Below are positions 52,864 to 61,757 of a DNA stretch of 64,000 nucleotides, piece after piece. Positions within the stretch are counted from its first letter, which is position 1. Each line of letters starts with the position of its first letter. Source of the DNA: Bradyrhizobium manausense (GTDB lineage: Bacteria > Pseudomonadota > Alphaproteobacteria > Rhizobiales > Xanthobacteraceae); contig NZ_JAFCKB010000031.1 of NCBI RefSeq assembly GCF_018130615.1, forward strand, positions 1 to 64,000, given 5' to 3'. The notes below the pieces were generated by a model, which saw only the letters and a program-made list of their open reading frames with translations, was not told the DNA's origin and did not search any database. The translations under genes and the position numbers were made by a program.

Positions 52864-54129
52864 ATGCACGGGACCATCGAGAGCGCCGCAAACATCGACG
52901 CACTGCGCGAGCGCGCTGCGTCACTGCCGCTGGCACAATATGATCCCGGCGATCCCGAATTGTTCAGGACCGATACGTTCTGGCCCTATTTCGATCGCCT
53001 GCGTCGCGAAGATCCCGTGCACTATTGCAAGGATTCGATGTTCGGGCCGTACTGGTCGGTGACACGCTACAACGACATCATGGAGATCGAGACCAATCAT
53101 TCGGTGTTCTCCTCGGCCTCCTCGCTCGGCGGCATCACCATCCGCGACATCGATCCCGATTTGCGCCGCGAGAGCTTCATCGCGATGGACCCGCCGCGGC
53201 ATGCCGCGCAGCGCAAGACCGTGGCCCCGATGTTCACGCCGACGCATCTGGACAATCTCGCGCTCAACATCCGCAAGCGCTCGGCCGAGTGCCTGGACAA
53301 TCTGCCGCGCGGCGAAGTGTTCGACTGGGTCGACCAGGTTTCGATCGAGCTAACCACACAGATGCTCGCGGTGCTGTTCGACTTCCCCTGGGAGGACCGC
53401 CGCAAGCTGACGCGCTGGTCGGACATCGCGACCACCATCCCGGGTCCCGACGGCCTCGTCGCGACCGAAGACGAGCGTCAGGCCGAGCTTGCGGAATGCG
53501 CAGGCTATTTCGCGCGGCTGTGGAAGGAGCGCATCGCGCAGCCGCCGAAGAGCGACCTGCTTTCGATGATGGCCCATGGGGCCGCAACCCGCGACATGGA
53601 TGCCAAGAACTTCCTCGGCAATCTCGTCCTTTTGATCGTCGGCGGCAACGACACCACCCGCAACACCATGTCGGGCTCGCTTCTCGCGCTGAGCCAGTAT
53701 CCGGATCAGTACCGCAAGCTGCGCGAAAACCCCGCGCTGCTCGACAGCTTCGTGCCGGAGGTGATTCGCTGGCAGACGCCGCTGGCGCATATGCGCCGCA
53801 CCGCGCTTGCCGATTTCGAGTTCCGCGGCAAGCACATCAAGAAAGGTGACAAGGTCGTGATGTGGTACGTCTCGGGCAACCGCGACGAGGAGGCGATCGA
53901 GAAGCCCTACGATTTCGTTATCGACCGCGCCCGCCCACGCACGCATCTGTCGTTCGGCTTCGGCATTCACCGCTGCGTCGGATTGCGGCTTGCCGAACTC
54001 CAGCTCAAGATTATCTGGGAGGAGATCCTGAAGCGGTTCGACCATATCGACGTGGTCGGCGAGCCGAAGCGGGTGTATTCGAGTTTCGTAAAGGGTCTTG
54101 AAACCTTACCGGTCAAGATTGCGGCGTAA
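52864..54129 (+). CDS. cytochrome P450, CYP153-like
   Basis: The ATG at 52864 follows GGGAG; longer frames are unlikely. The 421-aa protein has the I-helix GGNDTTRNTM, the K-helix E-x2-R in VPEVIRWQTPLAHMRR, and the heme loop FGFGIHRCVG with C371 as heme ligand. The lead-in GPYWSVTRYNDIMEIE and FIAMDPPRH are typical of CYP153 alkane hydroxylases, which oxidise alkane termini with ferredoxin and reductase. No redox partner genes lie close. It is followed 26 bases later by a second copy. Confidence 0.94.
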   Translation: MHGTIESAANIDALRERAASLPLAQYDPGDPELFRTDTFWPYFDRLRREDPVHYCKDSMFGPYWSVTRYNDIMEIETNHSVFSSASSLGGITIRDIDPDLRRESFIAMDPPRHAAQRKTVAPMFTPTHLDNLALNIRKRSAECLDNLPRGEVFDWVDQVSIELTTQMLAVLFDFPWEDRRKLTRWSDIATTIPGPDGLVATEDERQAELAECAGYFARLWKERIAQPPKSDLLSMMAHGAATRDMDAKNFLGNLVLLIVGGNDTTRNTMSGSLLALSQYPDQYRKLRENPALLDSFVPEVIRWQTPLAHMRRTALADFEFRGKHIKKGDKVVMWYVSGNRDEEAIEKPYDFVIDRARPRTHLSFGFGIHRCVGLRLAELQLKIIWEEILKRFDHIDVVGEPKRVYSSFVKGLETLPVKIAA

Positions 54130-54155
54130 AGCAACGCCCCACGGGAGCCACCACC

Positions 54156-55430
54156 ATGAACATTCAAACGCCGGTCAGAGTGGACAAGGCCGAACGCATG
54201 CGCCGCGCCCGCGAGGAGGCTTATGCGACGCCGCTGGCGCAATTCCACCCGGGCGCTCCGAGGCTGTTCCAGGACGACACCTTGTGGCCGTGGTTCGAGC
54301 GGCTGCGCAAGGAAGAGCCGGTGCATTACTGCACCAATGCGCCGATCGAGCCGTACTGGTCGGTGGTGAAATACAACGACATCATGCATGTCGACACCAA
54401 TCACGGCCTGTTCTCCTCGGACTCGACGCTCGGCGGCATCTCGATCCGCGACGTGCCGGAGGGCTACGACTGGCCAAGCTTCATCGCGATGGACCAGCCC
54501 AAGCATTCGTCGCAGCGTAAGACCGTGTCGCCGATGTTCACGCCGACACATCTGGACGAGCTCGCAAAGCTGATCCGCCAGCGCTCGCAGACCGTGCTCG
54601 ACAATCTGCCGCGCAACGAGACCTTCAACTTCGTCGAACGCGTCTCGATCGAGTTGACGACGCAGATGCTGGCGACCCTGTTCGACTTCCCCTGGGAAGA
54701 GCGGCGCAAGCTGACGCGCTGGTCCGACGTCTCCACCGCGCTGCCGAAGAGCGGCATCGTCGAATCCGCCGAGCAGCGCCGCCGCGAGATGGACGAGTGC
54801 TACGCCTACATGTCGAAGCTGTGGAACGAGCGCGTCAACTCGGCGCCGCGCAACGATTTGCTGTCGCTGATGGCCCACAACGACGCGACGCGCTTCATGG
54901 ATCCCGACAACCTGATGGGCAACATCATCCTGCTCATCGTCGGCGGCAACGACACCACGCGCAACACCATGACCGGCTCGGTGCTGGCGCTGAACGAGAA
55001 CCCCGAGCAGTACGACAAGCTCCGCGCCAACCCAGGACTGATCGACACCATGGTGCCGGAGGTGATCCGCTGGCAGACGCCGCTCGCGCATATGCGGCGC
55101 ACGGCGCTCCAGGATACCGAGATCGGCGGCAAGCACATCAGGAAGGGCGACCGCGTCGTGATGTGGTACGTCTCCGGCAACCGCGACGAGGAGATGATCG
55201 AGAAGCCGAACGAGTTCATCATCGACCGCGCCCGGCCCCGCACCCATCTTTCGTTCGGCTTCGGCATCCACCGCTGCGTCGGCATGCGGCTTGCCGAATT
55301 GCAGCTCCGGATCGTCTGGGAGGAGATGCTGAAGCGCTTCGACCGGATCGAGGTCGTCGGCGAACCGAAGCGGATCTATTCGAGCTTCATCAAGGGATAT
55401 GAGTCGCTGCCGGTGCGGATACCGGGGTAG
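54156..55430 (+). CDS. second cytochrome P450, CYP153-like
   Basis: ATG 54156 gives 424 aa, strongly similar to the preceding gene (same GPYWSVVKYNDIMHVD lead-in, GGNDTTRNTMTG I-helix, and FGFGIHRCVG heme loop with C374). The N-terminus and residues around 240-260 differ most, so the two paralogs may use different chain lengths. It follows the first P450 by 26 bases, so they form one operon. No transposition relics lie around; the pair looks like an old tandem duplication. Confidence 0.94.
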   Translation: MNIQTPVRVDKAERMRRAREEAYATPLAQFHPGAPRLFQDDTLWPWFERLRKEEPVHYCTNAPIEPYWSVVKYNDIMHVDTNHGLFSSDSTLGGISIRDVPEGYDWPSFIAMDQPKHSSQRKTVSPMFTPTHLDELAKLIRQRSQTVLDNLPRNETFNFVERVSIELTTQMLATLFDFPWEERRKLTRWSDVSTALPKSGIVESAEQRRREMDECYAYMSKLWNERVNSAPRNDLLSLMAHNDATRFMDPDNLMGNIILLIVGGNDTTRNTMTGSVLALNENPEQYDKLRANPGLIDTMVPEVIRWQTPLAHMRRTALQDTEIGGKHIRKGDRVVMWYVSGNRDEEMIEKPNEFIIDRARPRTHLSFGFGIHRCVGMRLAELQLRIVWEEMLKRFDRIEVVGEPKRIYSSFIKGYESLPVRIPG

Positions 55431-55510
55431 CCCATTTCAGGCGAGGTCCACTTCTGGGATAGCTCCTAGGCAACTGCCTCGTGGCAAGCCGCCTCGTCAA
55501 TCTCCGCTGT

Positions 55511-55632
55511 CATGCCCCGCCTTGTGCGCAATTGCGCACTGGGGCGGGCATCCAGTACGCCGCAGTCTCTCGGTTCCAGCCGCGCCGCCTCTGGAATACT
55601 GGATCGCCCGCATAAGGCGGGCGATGACAGCG
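55511..55632. repeat. dispersed palindromic repeat cluster
   Basis: TGCGCAATTGCGCA (palindrome), ATCCAGTA with TACTGGAT (55550-55557 and 55597-55604), and CGCCCGC-ATAAG-GCGGGCG (55605-55623) follow each other. It lies between the second P450 and the LysR gene, which converge, and may act as a bidirectional terminator. Confidence 0.7.
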
Positions 55633-55727
55633 GCGTATGGGGCAGCCAGCTATAGAATTTCGGCATGACAGCTCGCGCCAGATGCGAAGACAACGCGGCG
55701 CCTGACTGTTCTACGACAGCAGCGCAT

Positions 55728-56648
55728 CTAACTCAATTTGATGTCCCACACGCCTTCCTTGCGGCAGGCGGCGACCTCCTCGCGCAACAGCGCGGTGACG
55801 GCCAGCGAGGCCGTCGAGGCCGGGCGGTCGATCGGAGAGGCGAAAATGAGCTCGCGCGTCATAGGCTTGGAGACGGCAGCGGTTTCCAGCCGCCCGTCCG
55901 CGACCTCGCCGTGCACCGATGACGGCGGCAACAACGCGAAGCCGAGCCCTTCCTCGACCAGGCTCGTCAACACGCGAAACGAATCCGCCTCCAGCTGGAC
56001 GTTGAGCTTGATCTTGCGCTGGGCGGCGGCGTGCTCGATCAGCGCACGGAGACCGTGCGAATGACTGGGCAGCACCAGCCGCTGCCGCAGCAGCCAGCCG
56101 ACATCGATGCTCCTCTTGCGCGCGAGCCCGCAGCCGCGCGGGCCGACCGCGACGATGTTGTCGCGACCGAGGCTCTCGACGTTGAGATGCAGATCGGCCG
56201 AGCGGCCGTAGAGGATAGCAAGGTCCATCTCGCCGCGATGCAGCCATTCGACGAGATGGCCGCTGTAGCTTTCGACAATGCGCAGCGAGATGCCGGGAAA
56301 CTTTTCGACGCAGCGCCGCGCAAAGCGCGCCGACAACACGCAGCTCACGGTCGGAACCAGGCCGAGCACGACCTGGCCGGACGGCGGTCCCTTGGCCGAC
56401 TGGATGTCGTCGCGGATCTGGTCGATCTGCCGCACGATGCCGGAGGTGCGCGCCAGCAGAAGCCGGCCCGCTTCGGTCAGCACCATGCCGCGGCCGTTGC
56501 GCGTGAACAGTTCCGTGCGCAGCTCGTGCTCCAGCAGCTTGATCTGCCGGGACAGTGCCGGCTGCGCTACGCGCAAGGTGTCGGACGCCTTGCTCAGGCT
56601 GCCGAGCTCCGCCACGCAACTGAAGGTCCTGAGCTGCCGGAAATCCAT
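55728..56648 (-). CDS. LysR-family transcriptional regulator
   Basis: The ATG at 56648 starts MDFRQLRTFSCVAELGSLSK, the LysR helix-turn-helix (about 1-65, with SKASDTLRVAQPALSRQIKL); a longer frame to 56696 is rejected. The 306-aa protein then has the periplasmic-binding-like effector domain to the C-terminus. It is divergent from the acyl-CoA dehydrogenase gene; a CTAT-N11-ATAG site between them is a candidate binding site. It probably controls the 56774-61680 acyl-CoA operon. Confidence 0.93.
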   Translation of the reverse strand: MDFRQLRTFSCVAELGSLSKASDTLRVAQPALSRQIKLLEHELRTELFTRNGRGMVLTEAGRLLLARTSGIVRQIDQIRDDIQSAKGPPSGQVVLGLVPTVSCVLSARFARRCVEKFPGISLRIVESYSGHLVEWLHRGEMDLAILYGRSADLHLNVESLGRDNIVAVGPRGCGLARKRSIDVGWLLRQRLVLPSHSHGLRALIEHAAAQRKIKLNVQLEADSFRVLTSLVEEGLGFALLPPSSVHGEVADGRLETAAVSKPMTRELIFASPIDRPASTASLAVTALLREEVAACRKEGVWDIKLS

Positions 56649-56679
56649 GCTTGCCAATCCTGGAAGGCTACTCCATACG

Positions 56680-56698
56680 CTATAGCAAATGAGCATAG
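56680..56698. promoter_or_regulatory. LysR-type binding box (CTAT-N11-ATAG)
   Basis: CTAT at 56680-56683 and ATAG at 56695-56698 are inverted around 11 bases, the T-N11-A pattern of LysR-type regulators. It lies 32 bases from the LysR start and about 75 from the acyl-CoA dehydrogenase start. Confidence 0.65.
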
Positions 56699-56773
56699 GG
56701 GGCTGGCGATGTTTTCACAACGCCAGAGGATTGGCCGGCGTTATCCTAACTGCAGCCAGATACGAGAAACGCC

Positions 56774-57943
56774 ATGAGTGAAGACCACCACAGTGAAGAT
56801 CACGCCGACATCCGCGAAGCCGTCGCAAAACTCTGCGCGCAGTTTCCCGGCGAATATTGGCGCAAGCTCGATCGCGAGATGGCCTACCCGAAGGCCTTCG
56901 TCGACGCGCTGACGCAGGCGGGCTATCTCTCGGTGCTGATCCCCGAGGAATATGGCGGAGCGGGCCTGAAGCTCTCGGCCGCAGCCGCGATCTTGGAGGA
57001 GATCCAGCGCGCGGGCTGCAACGGCGGCGGCTGCCATGCCCAGATGTACACGATGGGCACCGTGCTGCGACACGGCAGTGCTGAGCAGAAGGCAAAATAC
57101 CTGCCGAAGATCGCGAGCGGCGAATTGCGGCTGCAGGCGTTCGGCGTCACCGAGCCGACCAGCGGCACAGACACCTCCTCGCTGAAGACCTTTGCGCGCA
57201 AGGAAGGCAACGACGGCTACATCGTCAACGGCCAGAAGATCTGGACCAGCCGCGCCGAACATTCCGATTTGATGGTGCTTCTGGCGCGCACCACGCCGAA
57301 GGAGCAGGCCAAGAAGCGCACCGATGGTCTCTCCGTGTTCATCGTCGACATGCGCGAGGCCAAGAACAACGGCCTCGAGATCCGCCCGATCCGCACCATG
57401 ATGAACCATGCCACCACCGAAGTGTTCTTTACCGACATGAAGGTGCCGGCGGAGAATCTGATCGGCGAGGAAGGCAAGGGTTTTCGCTACATCCTCTCCG
57501 GCATGAACGCCGAGCGCATCCTGATCGCCGCCGAATGCATCGGCGACGCCAAATGGTTCATCGCCAAGGCGACCAACTACGCCAAGGAGCGCAGCGTTTT
57601 CGGCCGGCCGATCGGCCAAAATCAGGGCATTCAGTTCCCGATCGCCAAGGCCTACGCCTCGATGCGCGCCGCCGAGCTGATGGTGAAGGAAGCGACGCGC
57701 AAGTACGAGGCCGGCCTCGACTGCGGCGCGGAGGCCAACATGGCCAAGATGCTGGCGGCCGATGCGTCCTGGGAAGCGGCGAACGCCTGCATCCAGACCC
57801 ATGGCGGCTTCGGCTTCGCCGAGGAGTACGACGTCGAGCGCAAGTTCCGCGAGACGCGGCTGTATCAAGTCGCGCCGATCTCGACCAACCTCGTGCTCTC
57901 CTTCGTCGCCGAGCATGTGCTCGGCATGCCCCGCTCATACTGA
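56774..57943 (+). CDS. acyl-CoA dehydrogenase
   Basis: A 389-aa flavoprotein. FAD/substrate landmarks: LQAFGVTEPTSGTDTSSL and GQKIWTSRAEHSDLM in the middle domain, and the C-terminal helices NYAKERSVFGRPIGQNQGIQ and THGGFGFAEEYDVERKFRET. Such enzymes form trans-2-enoyl-CoA. It is the first gene of an operon with CoA transferase, hydratase and ThDP enzyme genes (gaps 10, 15 and 139 bases). The acyl substrate is unknown but may be branched or dicarboxylic, as the transferase suggests. Confidence 0.94.
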   Translation: MSEDHHSEDHADIREAVAKLCAQFPGEYWRKLDREMAYPKAFVDALTQAGYLSVLIPEEYGGAGLKLSAAAAILEEIQRAGCNGGGCHAQMYTMGTVLRHGSAEQKAKYLPKIASGELRLQAFGVTEPTSGTDTSSLKTFARKEGNDGYIVNGQKIWTSRAEHSDLMVLLARTTPKEQAKKRTDGLSVFIVDMREAKNNGLEIRPIRTMMNHATTEVFFTDMKVPAENLIGEEGKGFRYILSGMNAERILIAAECIGDAKWFIAKATNYAKERSVFGRPIGQNQGIQFPIAKAYASMRAAELMVKEATRKYEAGLDCGAEANMAKMLAADASWEAANACIQTHGGFGFAEEYDVERKFRETRLYQVAPISTNLVLSFVAEHVLGMPRSY

Positions 57944-57953
57944 GGCAGATATC

Positions 57954-59051
57954 ATGGGAGCACTTGACGGGATCAGGGTGATTGCGGTCGAGCAGGCGGT
58001 GGCGGCGCCGTTCTGCTCGTCGCGGCTGGCGGACGCCGGCGCGGAAGTCATCAAGATCGAGCGGCCCGAGGGCGATTTCGCGCGTGGCTATGACGCGGCG
58101 GCCAAGGGTCAGAGCAGCTACTTTGTCTGGCTCAACCGCGGCAAGCAATCCGCCGTCGTCGACCTCGCCACCAAGGAGGGGCGCGCGGAGCTGGAAAGAC
58201 TGATCGCGAGCGCCGACGTGCTGGTGCAGAACCTCAAGCCGGGCTCGATGGACAAGCTCGGTTTTTCGCGCGAGCGGCTGCTGAAGGATTACCCAAAGCT
58301 GATCTCGTGCACGATCACCGGCTATGGCGACGAAGGCCCCTACGCGCATCGCAAGGCCTATGATCTGCTGATCCAGGCCGAGAGCGGCCTCGCCTCGATT
58401 ACCGGCAATCCCGACGGCGCCTCGCGCGTCGGCATGTCGATCGTCGATGTGGCGACCGGCGCCACCGCGCATGCGGCGATCCTGGAGGCGCTGATCGCGC
58501 GCGGGCGCACCGGCAAGGGTGCCGACATCCGCATCTCCATGTTCGACGTGATGGCGGACTGGTGCACCGTGCCGCTGCTCAACGCCGAGGCCGGCAATCC
58601 GCCGAAACGGATGGGGCTGCGTCATCCCTCGATCGCGCCCTATGGCGTATTCACCTCGAAGGACGGCAAGGATATCCTGATCTCGATCCAAAGCGAGCGC
58701 GAGTGGAAGACGCTCTGCGCCGAGGTGCTGGACCGGCCCGATCTACCGGCCGATCCCCGCGTTGCCAACATGGTGGAGCGCGTGCGCAATCGCGATTTCA
58801 CCGACAAGACGGTGGCGGATATTTTCGGCAGGATGACGCGCGACGAGCTGCTGAAGCGGCTGTCGGATGCCGATATCGCCTTCGCCGAGGTCAACACCAT
58901 GAGCGACCTCACCAACCATCCGCACCTGCGCCGCATCGAGGTGGATACGCCGAACGGCCGCGTCAGCTATCCGGCGCCGGCGCCGATCATCGTCGGCGAG
59001 ACCCGCAGCTATGGGGCCGTCCCGGCCATCGGCCAAAATCCGAAGAAGTAA
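57954..59051 (+). CDS. CaiB/BaiF family CoA transferase
   Basis: A 365-aa class III CoA transferase: VEQAVAAPFCSSRLADAGAE, RPEGDFARGYD and YFVWLNRGKQSAVVDL at the N-terminus, with the catalytic Asp probably in the AYDLLIQAESGL segment. Class III enzymes move CoA between acids such as succinate, oxalate, itaconate or aromatic acids. It lies 10 bases after the dehydrogenase, before a hydratase, so it probably activates the pathway's free acid. Confidence 0.93.
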   Translation: MGALDGIRVIAVEQAVAAPFCSSRLADAGAEVIKIERPEGDFARGYDAAAKGQSSYFVWLNRGKQSAVVDLATKEGRAELERLIASADVLVQNLKPGSMDKLGFSRERLLKDYPKLISCTITGYGDEGPYAHRKAYDLLIQAESGLASITGNPDGASRVGMSIVDVATGATAHAAILEALIARGRTGKGADIRISMFDVMADWCTVPLLNAEAGNPPKRMGLRHPSIAPYGVFTSKDGKDILISIQSEREWKTLCAEVLDRPDLPADPRVANMVERVRNRDFTDKTVADIFGRMTRDELLKRLSDADIAFAEVNTMSDLTNHPHLRRIEVDTPNGRVSYPAPAPIIVGETRSYGAVPAIGQNPKK

Positions 59052-59066
59052 GAAGAGCGAGGCGCC

Positions 59067-59918
59067 ATGACCGGAAAGCTCGACATCGATCATCTGCGGC
59101 AATGGATCGGCCGCAGCGAAGAGGCGACCGACATCGTCACCGCACAGCTCGTCAAGGGCCTGCGCGCGACGCTGTTCCAGGAGGTCGGCACGCCCCGGGC
59201 GGGGGACGCTGCGCCGTTCACGGTGCATTGGTGCCTGGCGCAGCCGGTGTTTTCGATGTCGATGCTTGGGCCCGACGGCCACCCCACCCGCGGCGGCTTT
59301 CTGCCGCCGGTGCCGCTGCCGCGCCGGATGTGGGCCGGCGGCGAGATCGAGTTCTTGCAGCCTTTGCGCGTCGGTGACGAATCGACGCGGACGTCGCGCA
59401 TTGCCGATGTGCAGGTAAAGACGGGCTCGACCGGCACGCTGTGCTTCGTCTCGGTCGAGCACAGCATCTCCTCGCCGCGCGGTGTTGCCGTCCGCGAGCG
59501 GCAGGACATCGTCTACCGCGAGATGACGAGCAGCGCGCCGGCTGGCGGCAAGGCCCCGCCTCCGCCGCCGAAGGCACAGCACCGCGAAACCCATGTCTCA
59601 GATTCCGTGCTGCTGTTTCGCTACTCCGCGCTGACCTTCAACGGCCACCGCATCCATTACGACCGCGATTACGTCACCAAGGTCGAGGGTTATCCGGGCC
59701 TGATCTTCCACGGCCCGCTGCAGGCGGCGCTCATCATCGAGATGGCGGCCAAACTGCGCGACGGCAAGGCGCCGAAGAAGTTCATCTATCGCGGCGTGCA
59801 GCCGCTGTTCGAGGGCAGCGAGTTTTCCATCAACGCCAATGAGACCGCTGATGGCATAGAGCTGTGGACCGCGAATGCGGAAGGACAGCCGACGATGAAG
59901 GGGACGGCGGTGTGGTAA
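59067..59918 (+). CDS. MaoC/FAS1-like dehydratase-domain hydratase
   Basis: A 283-aa two-hot-dog protein. The N-terminal MaoC-like part (FTVHWCLAQPVFSMSMLGPD, RRMWAGGEIEFLQPLRVGDE) and the C-terminal part (VLLFRYSALTFNGHRIHYDR, YPGLIFHGPLQAALIIEMAA) hold the catalytic Asp/His pair in the N-x-H-x-I-H-x-D-x-D type motif. These resemble itaconyl- or mesaconyl-C4-CoA hydratases. It fits between CoA transferase and a ThDP enzyme: acyl-CoA oxidation then hydration. Substrate not certain. Confidence 0.88.
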   Translation: MTGKLDIDHLRQWIGRSEEATDIVTAQLVKGLRATLFQEVGTPRAGDAAPFTVHWCLAQPVFSMSMLGPDGHPTRGGFLPPVPLPRRMWAGGEIEFLQPLRVGDESTRTSRIADVQVKTGSTGTLCFVSVEHSISSPRGVAVRERQDIVYREMTSSAPAGGKAPPPPPKAQHRETHVSDSVLLFRYSALTFNGHRIHYDRDYVTKVEGYPGLIFHGPLQAALIIEMAAKLRDGKAPKKFIYRGVQPLFEGSEFSINANETADGIELWTANAEGQPTMKGTAVW

Positions 59919-59921
59919 TCT

Positions 59922-60024
59922 CGTCATTCCGGGGCGGTCCGCAGGACCGAACTCTGGTGCGCAATTGCGCACCAGAGAATCTCGAGATTCCGGGCTCGAT
60001 GCTTCGCATCGCCCCGGAATGACG
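59922..60024. repeat. dispersed repeat with 15-bp terminal inverted repeats
   Basis: CGTCATTCCGGGGCG (59922-59936) and CGCCCCGGAATGACG (60010-60024) are perfect inverted copies; inside lies a TGGTGCGCAATTGCGCACCA palindrome. It fills most of the gap between the hydratase and the ThDP enzyme and starts four bases after the hydratase stop. Confidence 0.82.
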
Positions 60025-60057
60025 CCATAGTAATGAGCACCCAGGGGACGGAAACCA

Positions 60058-61680
60058 ATGGCCAAGAACGGCAAGACCGGCAGCAAGTCCGTCACCGTCA
60101 AGCAGGCGACGCTCGACCTTCTGCGCGCCTTCGGCATCGACAGGGTATTCGGCAATCCCGGCTCGACCGAGCTTCCGTTCCTGAGCGACTGGCCCGGCGA
60201 CATCGACTACGTGCTGGCGCTGCAGGAAGCCTCCGCCGTCGGCATGGCCGACGGTTATGCGCAGGCGACGCGCAATGCCGGCTTCGTCAATCTGCATTCG
60301 GCAGCCGGCGTCGGCAATGCGCTCGGCAACATCTACACCGCACATCGCAACCAGACCCCGCTGGTGATCACCGCGGGCCAGCAGGCGCGCTCGATCCTGC
60401 CGCTGCAGGCATTCCTTTATGCCGAGCGCGCGTCGGAGTTTCCGCGGCCCTACGTGAAGTACAGCGTCGAGCCGGCCCGCCCTGAGGATGTGCCGGCGGC
60501 AATCGCGCGGGCCTATTACACCGCGATGCAGCCGCCGTGCGGGCCGACCTTCGTGTCGATTCCGATCGACGACTGGGCTCATGCCTGCGCGCCGGTCGAG
60601 GCGCGCAAGGTCAGCCGCGAGATCGGCCCCGAGCCTGACGCGATGAAGGCGCTGGTTGCCGCCCTCGGCTCGGCAAAGCACCCTGCCCTCGTCGTCGGCC
60701 CCGGAATTGATCGCGCCGGCGCTGTGGACCTGATGGTGCGCGTGGCCGAAAAGGCCAAGGCGAGTGTCTGGGTCAGCCCGTTCTCGGCGCGCTGCTCGTT
60801 CCCCGAGCGGCATCCGCAATTCGCAGGGTTCCTGCATGCCTCGCCGGCACAGCTCTCCGACGCGCTGCGTGAGCACGACCTCATCGTCGTCATCGGCGCG
60901 CCCGTGTTCACCTTCCACGTCGAAGGCCATGCCGCCATCTTCGACGGCGGCGCGACGATCTTCCAGATCACCGACGATGCGGATGCCGCCGCGGTGACGC
61001 CGGTCGGCACCAGCATCATCGCGACCATGAAGCCCGCCTTGAGCCTGCTGCTCGACATGCTCCCGGAGAGCAGGCGCGCCGCGCCAAAGGGCCGCACGCT
61101 GCCCCCCGCACCGCAAACGGCCGATCCACTGCCGGTCGAATTCCTGCTGCATTCGCTGTCGCAGGCGATGCCGGATGGCTCCTCGCTGGTCGAGGAAGTG
61201 CCCTCGCACCGGCCGGCGATGCAAGAATTCCTGCCGATGCGCGGCCAAGACAGTTTCTACACCATGGCGAGCGGCGGCCTCGGCTACTCGCTACCGGCTG
61301 CCGTCGGCATGGCGCTCGGCAAGCCGAACAGCCGCACCGTGTGCCTGATCGGCGACGGCTCGGCGATGTATTCGATCCAGGCACTATGGACCGCCGCACA
61401 GCGCAAGCTGCCGCTGACCATCGTCGTCATCAACAATTCCGGCTACGGCGCGATGCGCTCGTTCAGCCAGGTGATGCAGGTGCGCAACGTGCCGGGGCTG
61501 GAGCTTCCGGGGATCGATTTCGTGCGGCTGGCCGAAGGCATGGGATGTCATGCCGTGCGGGTGAGCAAGGCGGCGGACCTGGGCGAGGCGCTGAAGCGCG
61601 GGATGACGTTCGAGGGGACAAGCCTGGTGGAGGTCGTCGTGGATTCGGCGGTGCCGGTGCTGTACGGGCAGAAGCATTAG
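60058..61680 (+). CDS. benzoylformate decarboxylase-like ThDP enzyme
   Basis: A 540-aa protein. Key sites: FGNPGSTELPFL with the Ser of the BFD-type active site, VNLHSAAGVGNALGNIYTAH with His, LVITAGQQARSI, and the ThDP motif LIGDGSAMYSIQALW. These match benzoylformate (phenylglyoxylate) decarboxylase rather than acetolactate synthase. It decarboxylates a 2-keto acid to an aldehyde. It follows the hydratase across a repeat and may be a separate unit. A second ThDP enzyme at 39361 has a different catalytic pattern. Confidence 0.88.
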   Translation: MAKNGKTGSKSVTVKQATLDLLRAFGIDRVFGNPGSTELPFLSDWPGDIDYVLALQEASAVGMADGYAQATRNAGFVNLHSAAGVGNALGNIYTAHRNQTPLVITAGQQARSILPLQAFLYAERASEFPRPYVKYSVEPARPEDVPAAIARAYYTAMQPPCGPTFVSIPIDDWAHACAPVEARKVSREIGPEPDAMKALVAALGSAKHPALVVGPGIDRAGAVDLMVRVAEKAKASVWVSPFSARCSFPERHPQFAGFLHASPAQLSDALREHDLIVVIGAPVFTFHVEGHAAIFDGGATIFQITDDADAAAVTPVGTSIIATMKPALSLLLDMLPESRRAAPKGRTLPPAPQTADPLPVEFLLHSLSQAMPDGSSLVEEVPSHRPAMQEFLPMRGQDSFYTMASGGLGYSLPAAVGMALGKPNSRTVCLIGDGSAMYSIQALWTAAQRKLPLTIVVINNSGYGAMRSFSQVMQVRNVPGLELPGIDFVRLAEGMGCHAVRVSKAADLGEALKRGMTFEGTSLVEVVVDSAVPVLYGQKH

Positions 61681-61757
61681 GGACGCTACGCCAATCCACA
61701 TCGTCGTCCTGGCGAAGGCCGGGACGACAGCGAGTGCTTGACATGAGCGGCGCCAAA

